64,000 bases of DNA from JAITWN01 sp964388175 (GCA_964388175.1 CAYLYS010000002.1:1-64000), one strand, 5' to 3'. Shown: positions 1 to 10,100, counted from the first letter of the stretch. The notes: generated by a model not told the origin, from the sequence alone. Numbers and translations are program-made.

Positions 1-239
1 CCAGCGCCGGCCTCACCGTGATGACGATCGGCGATCAGGCGCAGATCGCGACCGTACGCTTCGGCAGTCACGCCGCACGCCTCGGTGCGGAACAGGGATT
101 CAGCATCACCGCGGTCGAACTGCCCGCCGGCGAGCGTCCGGCCAAGGAATGGATGTACATCCCGGCGCTGCTGCTGCTCGCCGCCGTCTGGCTGATACAG
201 CACGCGCGCCTGCGGCGCGAGCGCTTCGCGGCCAGCTGA
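1..239 (+). CDS. TRAP transporter permease, C-terminal fragment (DUF3394-like)
   Basis: The reading frame is open from the left edge of the window and stops at 237-239, so only the last ~79 residues are present. The visible part has a soluble stretch ending in GERPAKEWMYIPALLLL, one hydrophobic helix (about residues 50-62 of the fragment) and a basic tail. This resembles the DUF3394 tail of fused TRAP transporter permeases, which use ion gradients to import carboxylates bound by a periplasmic protein. The hydrophobic helix plus basic tail fits an inner-membrane C terminus. The assignment rests on a short fragment and the substrate cannot be guessed. Confidence 0.55.
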   Translation, partial: SAGLTVMTIGDQAQIATVRFGSHAARLGAEQGFSITAVELPAGERPAKEWMYIPALLLLAAVWLIQHARLRRERFAAS

Positions 240-394
240 TCATTGGCCGCGTTGAGACAAGGCATAGGCTGTTCGCTTGCCGTTCACGCGCGGCCAGCCG
301 CCCCATATTCACGAGTGTCGGTGCATTTTAACCGCTTCTACAACCCTTACGCGGTCTTCATACTGATCACATGGATCTACCGAGGACATGTGTC

Positions 395-1225
395 ATGCAC
401 AACAAGCCGTCTGTTACCGAGAGTAATGCACGCCAGCCAACGCTTTACATCCCCCATGGCGGTGGCCCCTGCTTTTTCATGGATTGGAATCCGCCCGACA
501 CATGGCAGCAACTGGCGGGCTTCCTCAAGCGTGTGGCGGATACGCTGCCGGCGCGGCCGCGTGCCATCGTCGTGGTCTCCGCCCACTGGCTCGAAGCGCA
601 GTTCAGTGTCACCGGTCATACCCGTCCGCAGCTGATCTACGATTACTACGGCTTCCCGGCACATACCTATGAGCTGAGTTACCCTGCCCCCGGCGATCCG
701 GCACTGGCAGCGCAAGTGGCGAGCCTGCTCAGCGAGGCAGGACTGGACGCGGGGGTGAATGCCGAACGCGGCTTCGATCACGGCATGTTCATTCCGCTGA
801 AGCTGATGTTTCCCGGAGCGGACATCCCGGTGGTCCAGCTATCGCTGCGCCATGACCTGGAGCCAGGCGCTCATCTGAAAGCCGGCCGCGCACTGGCCGC
901 GCTGCGCGACGAGGGCGTGCTGATCATCGGTAGCGGCATGAGCTTTCACAATATGCGCGCTTATGGCGATGCGCGGTATACGCCGATCTCGGCCGCATTC
1001 GACGACTGGCTCACCGCCACTGTGGAAAGCCCGCCATCACAGCGCAACAGCCTGTTGCAGGAATGGACGCAGGCGCCCCATGCGCGCCAATGCCACCCGC
1101 CGCGCGCCGAAGAGCATCTGATTCCCTTGCTGGTGGCCGCCGGTGCCGGTGACGATTCGTCGGGGCAGAGGATCTACTCGGAACGGATAATGGAAACCAT
1201 CATTTCAGCGCATCGCTTCGGCTGA
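395..1225 (+). CDS. Extradiol ring-cleavage dioxygenase, LigB/DODA family (YgiD-like)
   Basis: A 276-aa protein of the class III (LigB-type) extradiol dioxygenase family; E. coli YgiD is the 4,5-DOPA dioxygenase member. Visible family marks are the N-terminal metal-site segment TLYIPHGGGPCFFMDW, VVVSAHWLE, the FDHGMFIPLKLMFP block and IIGSGMSFHN. These His residues form the non-haem iron/zinc site in the family. The ATG at 395 is preferred over the in-frame ATG at 371 because the sequence cgagga lies 8 bases before it. It stands alone, between the TRAP fragment and a minus-strand pair. The real substrate is unknown; many family members act on unidentified catechols. Confidence 0.85.
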   Translation: MHNKPSVTESNARQPTLYIPHGGGPCFFMDWNPPDTWQQLAGFLKRVADTLPARPRAIVVVSAHWLEAQFSVTGHTRPQLIYDYYGFPAHTYELSYPAPGDPALAAQVASLLSEAGLDAGVNAERGFDHGMFIPLKLMFPGADIPVVQLSLRHDLEPGAHLKAGRALAALRDEGVLIIGSGMSFHNMRAYGDARYTPISAAFDDWLTATVESPPSQRNSLLQEWTQAPHARQCHPPRAEEHLIPLLVAAGAGDDSSGQRIYSERIMETIISAHRFG

Positions 1226-1383
1226 GCTCCCGTCGCGGCAGGGAAACATCGCGCAACGGCATCGTATCCATGGAAGGAAAGCATCATGCAGAAACGTCAA
1301 CCGGGCCGTTCCTGTCCTCGCCCCTGAGCATACCGCGGCGGCACTGTCCAAGGACGGCGAGGCGAGAAAGCCGTGACCGGTAA

Positions 1384-1485
1384 CTATTCGAGCATGCCGA
1401 GCAGATACAGCATCAGCATCAGCGTGGCGCCGCCGACGACGAGCATGATGAACAGCAGCATGATGGCAAAGATCGCGCGCGCCAT
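1384..1485 (-). CDS. Small single-helix membrane peptide (33 aa)
   Basis: A 33-codon reading frame begins five bases after the stop codon of the membrane protein at 1491-1892, on the same strand. The product starts MARAIFAIMLLFIMLVV, is almost wholly hydrophobic and ends YLLGMLE, as expected for a one-pass membrane peptide. The tight spacing suggests translational coupling with the upstream gene. No strong ribosome binding site is seen, and short hydrophobic frames can arise by chance, so this is only a candidate. No family is recognised. Confidence 0.4.
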   Translation of the reverse strand: MARAIFAIMLLFIMLVVGGATLMLMLYLLGMLE

Positions 1486-1490
1486 GATAT

Positions 1491-1892
1491 TCAGCCGTGC
1501 CGGCCATCGCCCTGCGGGGCTTCAACCAGATGGATGGGGTCGTCGGCAGGCGGGCAATAGGTCCACAAGGGCAAGCGGTCCGCCGCGTCCAGTTCCTTGG
1601 TGAATGAAGCGGAACAAGTCGGACAGACACCGGCGATGCTTTCGTTCTGCTCGGTGATGCGGTAACGCATCCAGGCCATCACCGGCCCGGCCAGCAACAA
1701 GGCCGGCACCAGCACGAAATGCGCGATCGGGATGGCGACCGTGATCAGCGCGAACAGCCACATCAATGCGAGCGTGCGCAGTGCACGCAGCAAACGGTCA
1801 CGGGTATCGAAGCGCCGCACCTGCAGAGTGGCGGCGACGCGGGCGCCGTCACTGTTGGTAATCACGATGGCTCTGGTCTCTATTGTCGACAT
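1491..1892 (-). CDS. Membrane protein with a short cysteine motif, unknown function
   Basis: A 133-aa protein transcribed divergently from asmA. It has a hydrophilic N terminus (about 1-35), two closely spaced membrane helices (about 38-55 and 57-75), a basic RYRIT segment, and a C-terminal domain containing CPTC and a further lone Cys in TYCPP, reminiscent of a partly degenerate zinc ribbon on the cytoplasmic side. Start ATG at 1892 (MSTIETRAIV) is chosen because upstream sequence in this frame is merely antisense to asmA. No family is recognised with confidence. A 33-aa hydrophobic frame follows immediately downstream. Confidence 0.6.
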   Translation of the reverse strand: MSTIETRAIVITNSDGARVAATLQVRRFDTRDRLLRALRTLALMWLFALITVAIPIAHFVLVPALLLAGPVMAWMRYRITEQNESIAGVCPTCSASFTKELDAADRLPLWTYCPPADDPIHLVEAPQGDGRHG

Positions 1893-2006
1893 GGGCGGCG
1901 ATCGTCCGGCATCTGTGCCGGCATTGCTGCGCGGGCACCGGTATCGGCACCGGCATCCGGAAGGGAGAGGATACACAGCCCGCGGGAGCGATGGCAAATC
2001 GCGACA

Positions 2007-2034
2007 TTGACAGCGGGCGGCGCAATGATAGGCT
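2007..2034 (+). promoter_or_regulatory. Candidate sigma-70 promoter for asmA-mutY
   Basis: A perfect TTGACA lies at 2007-2012, followed after 16 bases by TAGGCT at 2029-2034, a weak but common type of -10 in GC-rich genomes. Transcription would start near 2041, about 20 bases before the asmA ATG at 2064. The -10 match is only three of six, so confidence is moderate. Confidence 0.45.
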
Positions 2035-2063
2035 GCTGCAGAGACAATCCGCATTTTCCACAG

Positions 2064-4259
2064 ATGGACCCCATGCCCATGATCAGACGCATCATTCTGG
2101 TTTTCGTCCTGCTCTTCGTATTGCTCATCGCCGCACTCGTCGCCGCGCTGATATTCATCGATCCCAACGACTACAAGGATGAAATCGCCGAGCTGGTTCA
2201 CGAGCACACGGGACGGGAGCTGCGCATCGTCGATGACCTGAGCCTGTCGGTCTTTCCCTGGCTGGGCGTGGAAACCGGCGAACTGGTGCTGAGCAATGCC
2301 GAGGGCTTCGGACCGGAACCTTTCGCCCGTCTCGAACGGGCGAAGATCAAGGTCAAGCTGATGCCGCTGATCCTGAGCCGCAGCATCGAGGTCGACACGG
2401 TCAGCGTGGACGGCCTGAAGCTGCGCCTGGAACTCGACCGCAACGGCCGCAGCAACTGGGAGGATCTCGCCGGGGACGATGACGACGAAGACAAGAGCGC
2501 GCCCGCCGAACCGGCCGAACTCGCCGTCGCGCTGCCGGCGGCGCTGACCATCGGCGGCCTGGAACTGCGCGATGCCTCGCTGCACTGGCTCGACGCCGCC
2601 GCCGGCAGCGACATCGAGATCCACGGCATCGCGCTGCAGAGCGGCAGGATCGAACCCGGCCAGCCGGTCGATCTGAGCCTGGGCTTCGATCTGCGCTCCG
2701 CCAGCTCCGCCACCAGCTCTGTCATCAGCGGCCGCGTCGATTTCTCCACTCGCATCACCGCGCAGTTCGACGAACAGCGCGTCCACGCCGACGCCCTGCG
2801 TCTGCAGGCGCGTCTTGCCGGCGCCGACATCCCCGGCGGCAGCGTGAACGCCGCGTTCAGCGGTGACCTCAAGGCCGACCTCGGCGCCGGCACGGTCGAG
2901 ATTCCGGCCTTTACCGCCAGCGCCTTCGACGTCCGCATCGAGGGCGCCGTGAACGCCGCCCGCATCACCACCGACGAACCGCGCATCAGCGCCCGGCTCG
3001 TCATCGCCGAGTTCAGCCCGCGCAGGCTGCTCGCCGCGCTCGGCGAGGCGCCGCCCGCAACCACCGATCCCGCAGTGCTGAGCAAAGCCCAGCTCTCGCT
3101 GCAACTGGAAGCGGGCAGCGACGACGCCCGCATCACCGGCCTGAACGCGCGCATCGACGATACCCGGCTCGAAGGCACCATCACCATTGCCTCCTTCGCG
3201 CGCATGGCCGCGGTCTTCGATCTGAACGTCGATGCGATCGACCTCGACCGTTATCTCCCGCCCGGCGAGGAAGTCCCCGCCGGCAGCGCCGCCGCCGCGC
3301 CCGCCGCTGCGCTGGGGCTGCCCATGGAAACACTGCGCGGGCTGGATCTGCAGGGACGCCTGGCGATGGCGCAGCTCAAGGCCACCGGCCTGCAGCTGAG
3401 CCGGCTGCAGGCACAGCTGCGCGCCAAGGACGGCGTGATCCGGCTGAGCCCGATGACCGCCGCCCTCTATGAAGGAAACTACAGCGGCGATTTCACGCTC
3501 GATGCGCGCGGCGATGAGCCGCGCCTCGCGCTCGACACCACGCTGTCCGCCGTCCAGGCCGGCCCTCTGCTCAATGACCTGATGGAGTTCGACATGCTCA
3601 GCGGCGTCGCCGACATCCGCCTCAAGGCATCGACCCAGGGCAGCGCCGATACCGATCTGCGCCGCAATCTGAACGGCGACGGCAGCTTCTCCCTGCGCAA
3701 CGGCGCCATCAAAGGCTTCAATGCGGCGCAGCTCATCCGCGAGACGAAGGCGCGCCTGCAAGGCAAGACCAGCGCCGGTGCGGACAACCGCGAAACCGAC
3801 TTCACCGACCTCACCGGCACCCTCGCCATCGCCGGCGGCGTGCTGCGCAACAACGACCTGCGCGGCAATTCGCCCTATCTGCGCCTCGGCGGTGAAGGAC
3901 AGGTGGATCTCGTGCGCGAACTCATCGATTACCGCCTGCGCGTGCGCATCGTCGATACCTCGGCCGGACAAGGCGCCGCCGGCCTGGACGAACTCAAGGG
4001 CATAGACATTCCGATCCGTATCAGCGGCAAATTGAGCGAACCCGGCTTCGGCCTGGACGGCGATATCCTGCGCGAACTCCTGAGCGGCCGCCTGCTCAAG
4101 GAACTCGGTCTGGGCACGCCGGAAAAGCAGGAAGCCGCCAAGCAGCAGTTGCAGGACAAAGCGCGTGAGGCGCAAGACCAACTGCAGGAGAAAGCCCGGG
4201 AGACGCAGGATCAGCTGCAGGAAAAACTGCAGGACAAGCTGAAAGGGCTGTTCCGGTGA
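2064..4259 (+). CDS. asmA: AsmA family protein
   Basis: A 731-aa protein of the AsmA family, inner-membrane-anchored periplasmic proteins linked to outer-membrane assembly and lipid transport. After MDPMPMIRRI comes one strong N-terminal helix (about residues 7-31), then the typical IDPNDYKDEI segment, an acidic linker near 135-145 and a long beta-rich region. The end (about 690-731) is a helical repeat rich in Gln/Lys/Glu in which a QDQLQEKARET-type unit recurs, likely a coiled coil. The start could be 2064, 2073 or 2079; none has a clear ribosome site. The stop TGA overlaps the GTG start of mutY, so the two genes are translationally coupled. E. coli AsmA is shorter (about 617 aa). Confidence 0.88.
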   Translation: MDPMPMIRRIILVFVLLFVLLIAALVAALIFIDPNDYKDEIAELVHEHTGRELRIVDDLSLSVFPWLGVETGELVLSNAEGFGPEPFARLERAKIKVKLMPLILSRSIEVDTVSVDGLKLRLELDRNGRSNWEDLAGDDDDEDKSAPAEPAELAVALPAALTIGGLELRDASLHWLDAAAGSDIEIHGIALQSGRIEPGQPVDLSLGFDLRSASSATSSVISGRVDFSTRITAQFDEQRVHADALRLQARLAGADIPGGSVNAAFSGDLKADLGAGTVEIPAFTASAFDVRIEGAVNAARITTDEPRISARLVIAEFSPRRLLAALGEAPPATTDPAVLSKAQLSLQLEAGSDDARITGLNARIDDTRLEGTITIASFARMAAVFDLNVDAIDLDRYLPPGEEVPAGSAAAAPAAALGLPMETLRGLDLQGRLAMAQLKATGLQLSRLQAQLRAKDGVIRLSPMTAALYEGNYSGDFTLDARGDEPRLALDTTLSAVQAGPLLNDLMEFDMLSGVADIRLKASTQGSADTDLRRNLNGDGSFSLRNGAIKGFNAAQLIRETKARLQGKTSAGADNRETDFTDLTGTLAIAGGVLRNNDLRGNSPYLRLGGEGQVDLVRELIDYRLRVRIVDTSAGQGAAGLDELKGIDIPIRISGKLSEPGFGLDGDILRELLSGRLLKELGLGTPEKQEAAKQQLQDKAREAQDQLQEKARETQDQLQEKLQDKLKGLFR

Positions 4260-5341
4260 ACGGTGCGCGCGACGCGCTACGGCAAACGTACGCAGAAACC
4301 CCGGCCGCGGCGCTGCTCGCCTGGTTCGACCGGCACGGCCGCAAGGATCTGCCCTGGCAGGGCACGTCCGATCCCTACCGGGTGTGGATCTCCGAAATCA
4401 TGCTGCAGCAGACCCAGGTCGTCACCGTCATTCCGTATTATCAGCGCTTCATGGCGCGCTTTCCGGACGTCGCCAGTCTCGCCGCGGCATCCATCGACGA
4501 TGTGCTGCACCTGTGGTCCGGGCTCGGCTACTATGCGCGCGGACGCAATCTGCATCGCGCCGCGCGCCTGGTGCAGGAGCGCCACGGCGGCCGTCTACCC
4601 GCGGACATCGACGAACTGCAGACGCTGCCCGGCATCGGCCGCTCCACCGCCGGCGCCATCCTGGCGCTGGCGCTCGACCAGCGCCATCCGATCCTCGACG
4701 GCAATGTGAAAAGAGTGCTGACCCGCTACCACGCCATCGACGAATGGCCGGGGCGCGCCGAAGTGCTGCGCCGGCTGTGGCAGCTCGCCGAGGAAGCGAC
4801 GCCGGCAACGCGGGTGCGCGACTATACCCAGGCGATCATGGATCTCGGTGCGACGCTGTGCACGCGCACACGGCCGGATTGCGGACGCTGCCCGCTCGCC
4901 GCCGGCTGCGCCGCTCGCCGCACGGAACGTCCGGCGAGCTACCCGCGCTCACGGCCGCGCGCGGACAAACCCGCGCGCACCGTCACCGTGCTGCTGCTGA
5001 ACAATGCCGATGGGGAAATCCTGCTGCAGCGCCGCCCGCCGACCGGCATCTGGGGCGGCCTGTGGAGCCTGCCGGAGCTGCCCCCGGAAACCGCGAGCGA
5101 TGAATGCGCCATCGACGAGTGGTGCGCACGCAGTCTCGGCCTGCGCATCGGTGAACGCCAGGCGCTGTCGCCGCTGCGTCACGAGTTCACGCATTTCACG
5201 CTGATGCTGTCGCCGCTGCAAGCGCAAGCCGAGGCACTGCCGGGCGTCATGGAGGAAGCGGATCGCGTTTGGTACAATGGCGCCCTTTCCGGCGCTTATG
5301 GCATGGCGGCGCCCATCCGGCGCCTGATCGCACGCCGCTAA
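4256..5341 (+). CDS. mutY: Adenine DNA glycosylase MutY
   Basis: A 361-aa glycosylase that removes adenine mispaired with 8-oxoguanine. Seen in order: the catalytic-glutamate segment SEIMLQQTQV, the helix-hairpin-helix LPGIGRSTAGAIL, GNVKRVLTRYHAI, IMDLGATLCTR with the conserved Asp, and a [4Fe-4S] site with C-x6-C-x2-C-x5-C spacing in CTRTRPDCGRCPLAAGC. The C terminus (about 240-361) is the NUDIX-like 8-oxoG recognition domain. It starts with GTG at 4256, overlapping the asmA stop by four bases. yggX follows after 37 bases, the common gammaproteobacterial mutY-yggX order, where both products protect against oxidative damage. Confidence 0.96.
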   Translation: MNGARDALRQTYAETPAAALLAWFDRHGRKDLPWQGTSDPYRVWISEIMLQQTQVVTVIPYYQRFMARFPDVASLAAASIDDVLHLWSGLGYYARGRNLHRAARLVQERHGGRLPADIDELQTLPGIGRSTAGAILALALDQRHPILDGNVKRVLTRYHAIDEWPGRAEVLRRLWQLAEEATPATRVRDYTQAIMDLGATLCTRTRPDCGRCPLAAGCAARRTERPASYPRSRPRADKPARTVTVLLLNNADGEILLQRRPPTGIWGGLWSLPELPPETASDECAIDEWCARSLGLRIGERQALSPLRHEFTHFTLMLSPLQAQAEALPGVMEEADRVWYNGALSGAYGMAAPIRRLIARR

Positions 5342-5378
5342 ACCACCGCACCCAGGTCACCGCATACAGGAGAAATCG

Positions 5379-5657
5379 ATGAGCCGCACGGTTCACTGCG
5401 TCAAGCTCGGAAAAGAAGCCGAGGGACTGAGCTATCTCGTCTATCCCGGCGAACTCGGCAAGCGGATATACGACAACGTCTCCAAGGAAGCCTGGCAGAT
5501 GTGGCTCAAGCATCAGACCATCCTGATCAACGAAAACCGGCTTTCCCCGATCGAACCGCGGTCGCGGCAGTTTCTCGAGCAGGAGATGGAGAAATTCTTC
5601 TTCGGTGATGGCTCGGCCCTGCCGTCGCAGTTCGTCAGCCCGGACAAGCCCGGCTAG
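5379..5657 (+). CDS. yggX: Fe(2+)-trafficking / oxidative damage protection protein YggX
   Basis: A 92-aa protein matching YggX from MSRTVHCVKLGKEAEGL through WLKHQTILINENRL to the C terminus. The single conserved Cys7 is present. YggX protects Fe-S proteins against oxidants and is proposed to handle labile iron. A clear caggag ribosome site precedes ATG 5379. It sits directly behind mutY, its usual partner. The sequence runs into a run of N ten bases after the stop, so the next gene on this side may be missing. Confidence 0.96.
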   Translation: MSRTVHCVKLGKEAEGLSYLVYPGELGKRIYDNVSKEAWQMWLKHQTILINENRLSPIEPRSRQFLEQEMEKFFFGDGSALPSQFVSPDKPG

Positions 5658-5666
5658 CCTCCCCCC

Positions 5667-5766
5667 NNNNNNNNNNNNNNNNNNNNNNNNNNNNNNNNNN
5701 NNNNNNNNNNNNNNNNNNNNNNNNNNNNNNNNNNNNNNNNNNNNNNNNNNNNNNNNNNNNNNNNNN
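5667..5766. other. Assembly gap (100 N)
   Basis: Exactly 100 unknown bases, the customary placeholder for a scaffold gap of unknown length. It separates yggX from the lipoprotein gene on the minus strand, so the true distance and any gene lost here are unknown. Confidence 0.98.
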
Positions 5767-6776
5767 GCGTCGGCGCTCACCGCGCAGCGGAAACCGACAT
5801 CGGTGCTCACCGTTTCCGGCGGCGCGTGACCGCGGCGCGCGCCGCGGAAAAAAACGCTGAGCGCATAATGCCCGAGTCCCGCGCCGCCGCCGCGCACGAC
5901 CTTGTGCTGGCGACCATAATCCTCATCCCAGTCCGTCGAACCGACGTAGGGCAGATACCAGTCGGCCACCCACTCCGAAACGTTGCCGCCGAGATCGCGC
6001 ACGCCATAGAAAGAGACGTCGCCGGCAAAAGAGCCCACCGGCGCGCGCGACTCGTCGCTCTCCATCCCATCGCCGGCATTCGCCGCCCCCTGCTGCCAGT
6101 CATTGCCCCAGGGGTATTCCAGCCCGTCCGGTCCGCGCGCCGCCTTTTCCCATTCGGCCTCGCTCGGCAGGCGTTTGCCATGCCAGCGGCAGTAGGCATC
6201 GGCATCATGCCAGCTCACCGCGCTCACCGGCAGCCGATCGCGCTGGCGCTGGATGGCGAGCAGTTCGTCGAGCAGCGTTTCATGCGCCATCTCCGCGGTA
6301 TCGGCGTCGTAGTCGAAATAATCCGCCGCGATCCAGCGCAGATTGTTCGGATGCGCGGTCCTCAGCTTGTCGTCACTGACGTTGTAGGCGGTCTGCACCC
6401 ATTCCTCCGGCGCCGGATGCCCGCTTGCCGCGATGAATTGCTTGTAGTCCGCACTGCTCACTTCCAGGATATCGATGTAGTAGCCGTCGAGTCTGGCGCG
6501 CTGGGCGGGATGTTCATTGAGGTACAGCTCGGCAGCGAAACCGTAACGCAGACGCAGCCCTTCTTCGTCGACCTTGTCGCTGCCCATGATGAATGCGCCG
6601 GCAGGGATGTAAACCATGCCCTCCCGCGACGGCGGCTCGGCCGACAACCCGATTGGCGATTCGACCGACGGCTCGATCGGCGCCGCGACGGGAAGCTGCG
6701 CACGCTGCTGTTCACCACAGGCGGCGAGCGCCGCTGCCAGCCCCGCCAGCAGACACACGCCGATCTTTCTTTTCAT
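5767..6776 (-). CDS. Formylglycine-generating-enzyme-like (SUMF1/PvdO) lipoprotein, 3' end at gap
   Basis: About 336 residues are visible before the gap. The N terminus is a lipoprotein signal (MKRKIGVCLLAGLAAALAAC) with a lipobox LAAC placing the lipidated Cys at residue 20. A Ser/Pro-rich linker follows, then the FGE-sulfatase fold: MVYIPAGAFIMGSD, PVSAVSWHDADAYCRWHGKR, LPSEAEWEKAARG, GGNVSEWVADWY, VVRGGG and GFRCAVSA, the family's usual end. The coding part is therefore nearly complete despite the gap. True formylglycine-generating enzymes oxidise sulfatase Cys. Lipid-anchored bacterial relatives mostly have unknown jobs, and no sulfatase gene lies nearby, so activity should not be assumed. 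Confidence 0.85.
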
Positions 6777-6871
6777 CGCGCCCCTCCGTACCCCGCAATC
6801 GCTGCCACGTGCCGCATGATAGCGCCACCCGCGCCCGGCGGTCCCGTTCCGCCCGCTGCGCCAGGCCGAGC

Positions 6872-6901
6872 TTGACTCGGTATGGCGGCGCCGGGTTTAA
6901 T
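6872..6901 (+). promoter_or_regulatory. Sigma-70 promoter of tRNA-Phe
   Basis: TTGACT (6872-6877) and TTTAAT (6896-6901) each match the consensus at five of six positions and are 18 bases apart. The predicted start near 6908 is about 34 bases before the tRNA, a normal leader for RNase processing. This is the best promoter match noticed in the window. Confidence 0.7.
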
Positions 6902-6941
6902 ACGCCTTCGCCGTGTTCGGCCCCGAGCGCGGCGCTCCAGC

Positions 6942-7017
6942 GGCCAGGTAGCTCAGTTGGTAGAGCAGGTGACTGAAAATCACCGTGTCGGCGGTTCAAT
7001 TCCGTCCCTGGCCACCA
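6942..7017 (+). tRNA. tRNA-Phe (GAA)
   Basis: A 76-nt cloverleaf: acceptor arms GGCCAGG and CCTGGCC pair perfectly, the D-loop has AGCTCAGTTGGTAGAGC, the anticodon loop is CTGAAAA with anticodon GAA, and the T-arm holds GGTTCAATTCC. The 3' end includes the encoded discriminator A and CCA (7015-7017). It is a single gene with its own promoter just upstream. Confidence 0.98.
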
Positions 7018-7185
7018 TTCCACCCCGCCTTGCGGCCGATTTGCGGCCGGCATTCTCGACAGGGCCGCGGGTATGGTGTAAATCATTGAAGAAATAACAA
7101 GACGCAAAATTCGGCGCGGTCCCCTCGTGTTATACTGTTGCTGTTTTTTCAGCCGACGATGACCGCAACAGGAGGACAATGACGC

Positions 7186-10100
7186 GTGCGTCATCCAGCC
7201 GGGCTCTCGATGCGATCTTATAGCAGCGCCAATCCGACCAAACACGCCTGGGCGCCGCTGCTCCTCCTCGCGGCGTCCGTTCTGTCCGCGCCTGCCCACG
7301 CCTTCGTCTACACCGTCGACAGCACCGACGACGCCGTCGATGCGGATACCGCCGACGGCATCTGCGCGACCGCCACCAGCAGCTGCACCCTGCGCGCGGC
7401 GATCCAGCAGGCCAATGCCTGGCCCGGCCACGATTTCATCATCCTGCCTGCCGGCACTTACACCCTGACGCTCGCCGGCCGCGGCGAGCAGAACGCCGCC
7501 AGCGGCGATCTCGACGTCAGCGACAATCTCACCCTGCGCGGCGCGGGCGCCGGCGTCACCGTCATAGACGCGGCCGGCATCGACCGCGCCTTCGACCTCA
7601 TCGGCGAAAACACGCGGCTGGAAATCTCCGGCGTCACCATCACCAACGGCCGTGCCGAACCGCAGAACAGCCCGGCCGACAACGGCGTCGGCGGCGGCAT
7701 CCGCAGCCAGGGCGTGCTGGTGCTGCGCGACAGTGTGATCAGCGACAACTTCAGCAATCCGTCCAATATCGGTTTCGCCGGCGGCGGCATCCATCATTCC
7801 AACATCGGCGAAGCGCTGACGCTGCTGCTGGACAAGGTCACCGTCAGCGGCAACAGCGCCAGCGGCACGGTCGCCAGCGGCGGCGGCATCGCCATGCTCA
7901 ACGGCAATGCCCGCATCGAGCGCAGCGTGATCAGCGGCAATGCCGTCGACAGCCCGGAACTGCCGCCCGCGGGCGGTGCCGACGGCGGCGGCATCGGCGT
8001 CGGCAACGGCAATCTCACCATCGTCGACAGCACCATCAGCGGCAACAGCGCCATGCGCCGCGGCGGCGGCATCTCCAGCTTCGCCGCCGGACCCGCGCCG
8101 GGTGCGGGCATGCTCATCGAACGCAGCACCATCAGCGGCAACAGCGCCTATTTCGGCGGCGGCATCTACGATGACGGCGCGCCTTCGCGCACGATCGCCA
8201 TCAGCAACAGCACCATCAGCGGCAATATCGCCGTGCCGCCGCCGGGCTCGGGCTTCGACGGCGCCACCGGCGGCGGCCTCTACCTCAGCAAGCCGACCAC
8301 GCTGCTCAACGTGACCATCGCCGGCAACAGCGCCCAGATCGGCGGCGGCCTGTACGTCGACCCGGTCGGCATCGGCGGCGCGGGCGGCAACCAGGGTTCG
8401 GCCACCATTGCTCACACCATCATCGCCGGCGCGGCGATCGACGGCGGCACCTGTGCCGGCGCCGTCGCCAACATCACCGCCAACGGCCCGAACCTCGGCA
8501 GCAACGCCGATTGCAATATGGGCGGCATCGTCGCCGATCCCCAGCTCGGTGCCCTCGCCGCCGGCAACGGCGGACCGACCGCCGTGCATCTCCCGCTCGG
8601 CGGCAGCCCGGCCATCGACGCCGGCAGCAATGCGCTCTGCCCCACCGTCGATCAGCGCGGCTTTCCGCGTCCGGTCGGCAATTGCGACATCGGCGCCGTC
8701 GAATCGACACCGGGCGTACAGGCGGATCTCGCCCTGAACGGGCTGGATCACCCCGACCCGGTCGCGGCCGGCACCCCGCTCGCCTACACCCTCGACCTGG
8801 TCAATCAGGGACCGAGTGCGGCCACGGGCGCACAGATCAGCGTCAACCTGCCCGCCGGCCTGAGCTTTTCCTCCGGCGACGCCGGCTGCGCTCCCGCCGG
8901 CGCCACCGTCAACTGTGACGTCGGCGCCCTGGCGGCAGGCGCCGCCGCGTCACGCTCGATCACTGTGACGCCTGCTGCGCCCGGCACTGTCACTTCGACG
9001 GCGGGCGCCACCGCCGCCCAGAACGATCCGGTGCCCGGCAACAGCAGCGGCATCGAAATCGTCACCGACGTCTATACGCCGACCGACCTCGTCATCACCA
9101 AGAGCGCGGAAACGACCGGCATCGTCATCCCCGCCGGCGGCGGCGACCCGACCACGGGCACCATCAACGCCAACGACACCATCATCGCCGGCCAGCCCTT
9201 CACCTATATCCTCACGCTGGACAACACCGGCGGCACGGCGCGCAACACGCGCATTTACGACACGCTCCCCGAAGGCATCAGGCTGACGGCGATTCCGACC
9301 ATCACTCCGACGGCGGCCGGGCGGGCGTGCTCGTTCGCCGGCCAGAACATCAGCTGCGAGCTCGGCGACGTACCGGCAGGCGCGGGTACCGCGGTCATCC
9401 GCATTCCGGTGTTGCCTGATACCCGCGGCACCAAGCTCAACCGCGCCCTCGGCAGCTTCGACGGCACCTTCGTCACCGCGCCGCCCGCCGATGAACTGCC
9501 GATCGAGGTGGACACGCGCACCGACCTGGCGATCGCCATGGTCGCCTCGGCCGAGCCGGTCACCGTGGGCGCTGACCTCGCCTACATCATCACGGTGAAC
9601 AACAGCGGACCGTCCATCGCCACCGCACCGCGGATCGAAGTGGCGCTCGCGGGCAACGTCAGCTTCGAATCCGCCTCGGCCGAAGGCTGGAACTGCCAGG
9701 CTGCCGACGGCGGCATCGAGTGCCTGCGCGCTACGCTGAACGCCGGCGCGAGCTCCACCGTCACTCTCTTCGTCGTACCGCAGGCAGTCGGCACGATCAC
9801 GGCCACCGCCACCATCGCCGGCGATGATACCGACCCCAACCCTGGCAACAATACCGCCGCGGTCACCACCAACGTGATCGCCGGCGTCGTCAGCCAGCAC
9901 GATCTGGCGGTGAGCCTGATCGCGACGCCGAGTACCGGCGTCGCCGGCAGCAACCTCAGCCTGATCTCGATCGTGCGCAACATCGGCAACGATACGGCGG
10001 AGCAGGTGATACTGACGCAGACGCTGCCCGCGGGCGTGACCTTCCAGTCGTCCTCCTTCCCCTGCTCGCGCGACGGCGTTTTCCTGCAGTGCGACATGGG

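Noticed and set aside
1893..4181. Very long minus-strand open frame covering asmA
   Set aside because: Low-complexity Ala/Gly/Arg composition, no family likeness and fully antisense to a well-supported gene; GC-rich DNA gives such frames. Only its last part (1491-1892) is accepted as a gene.
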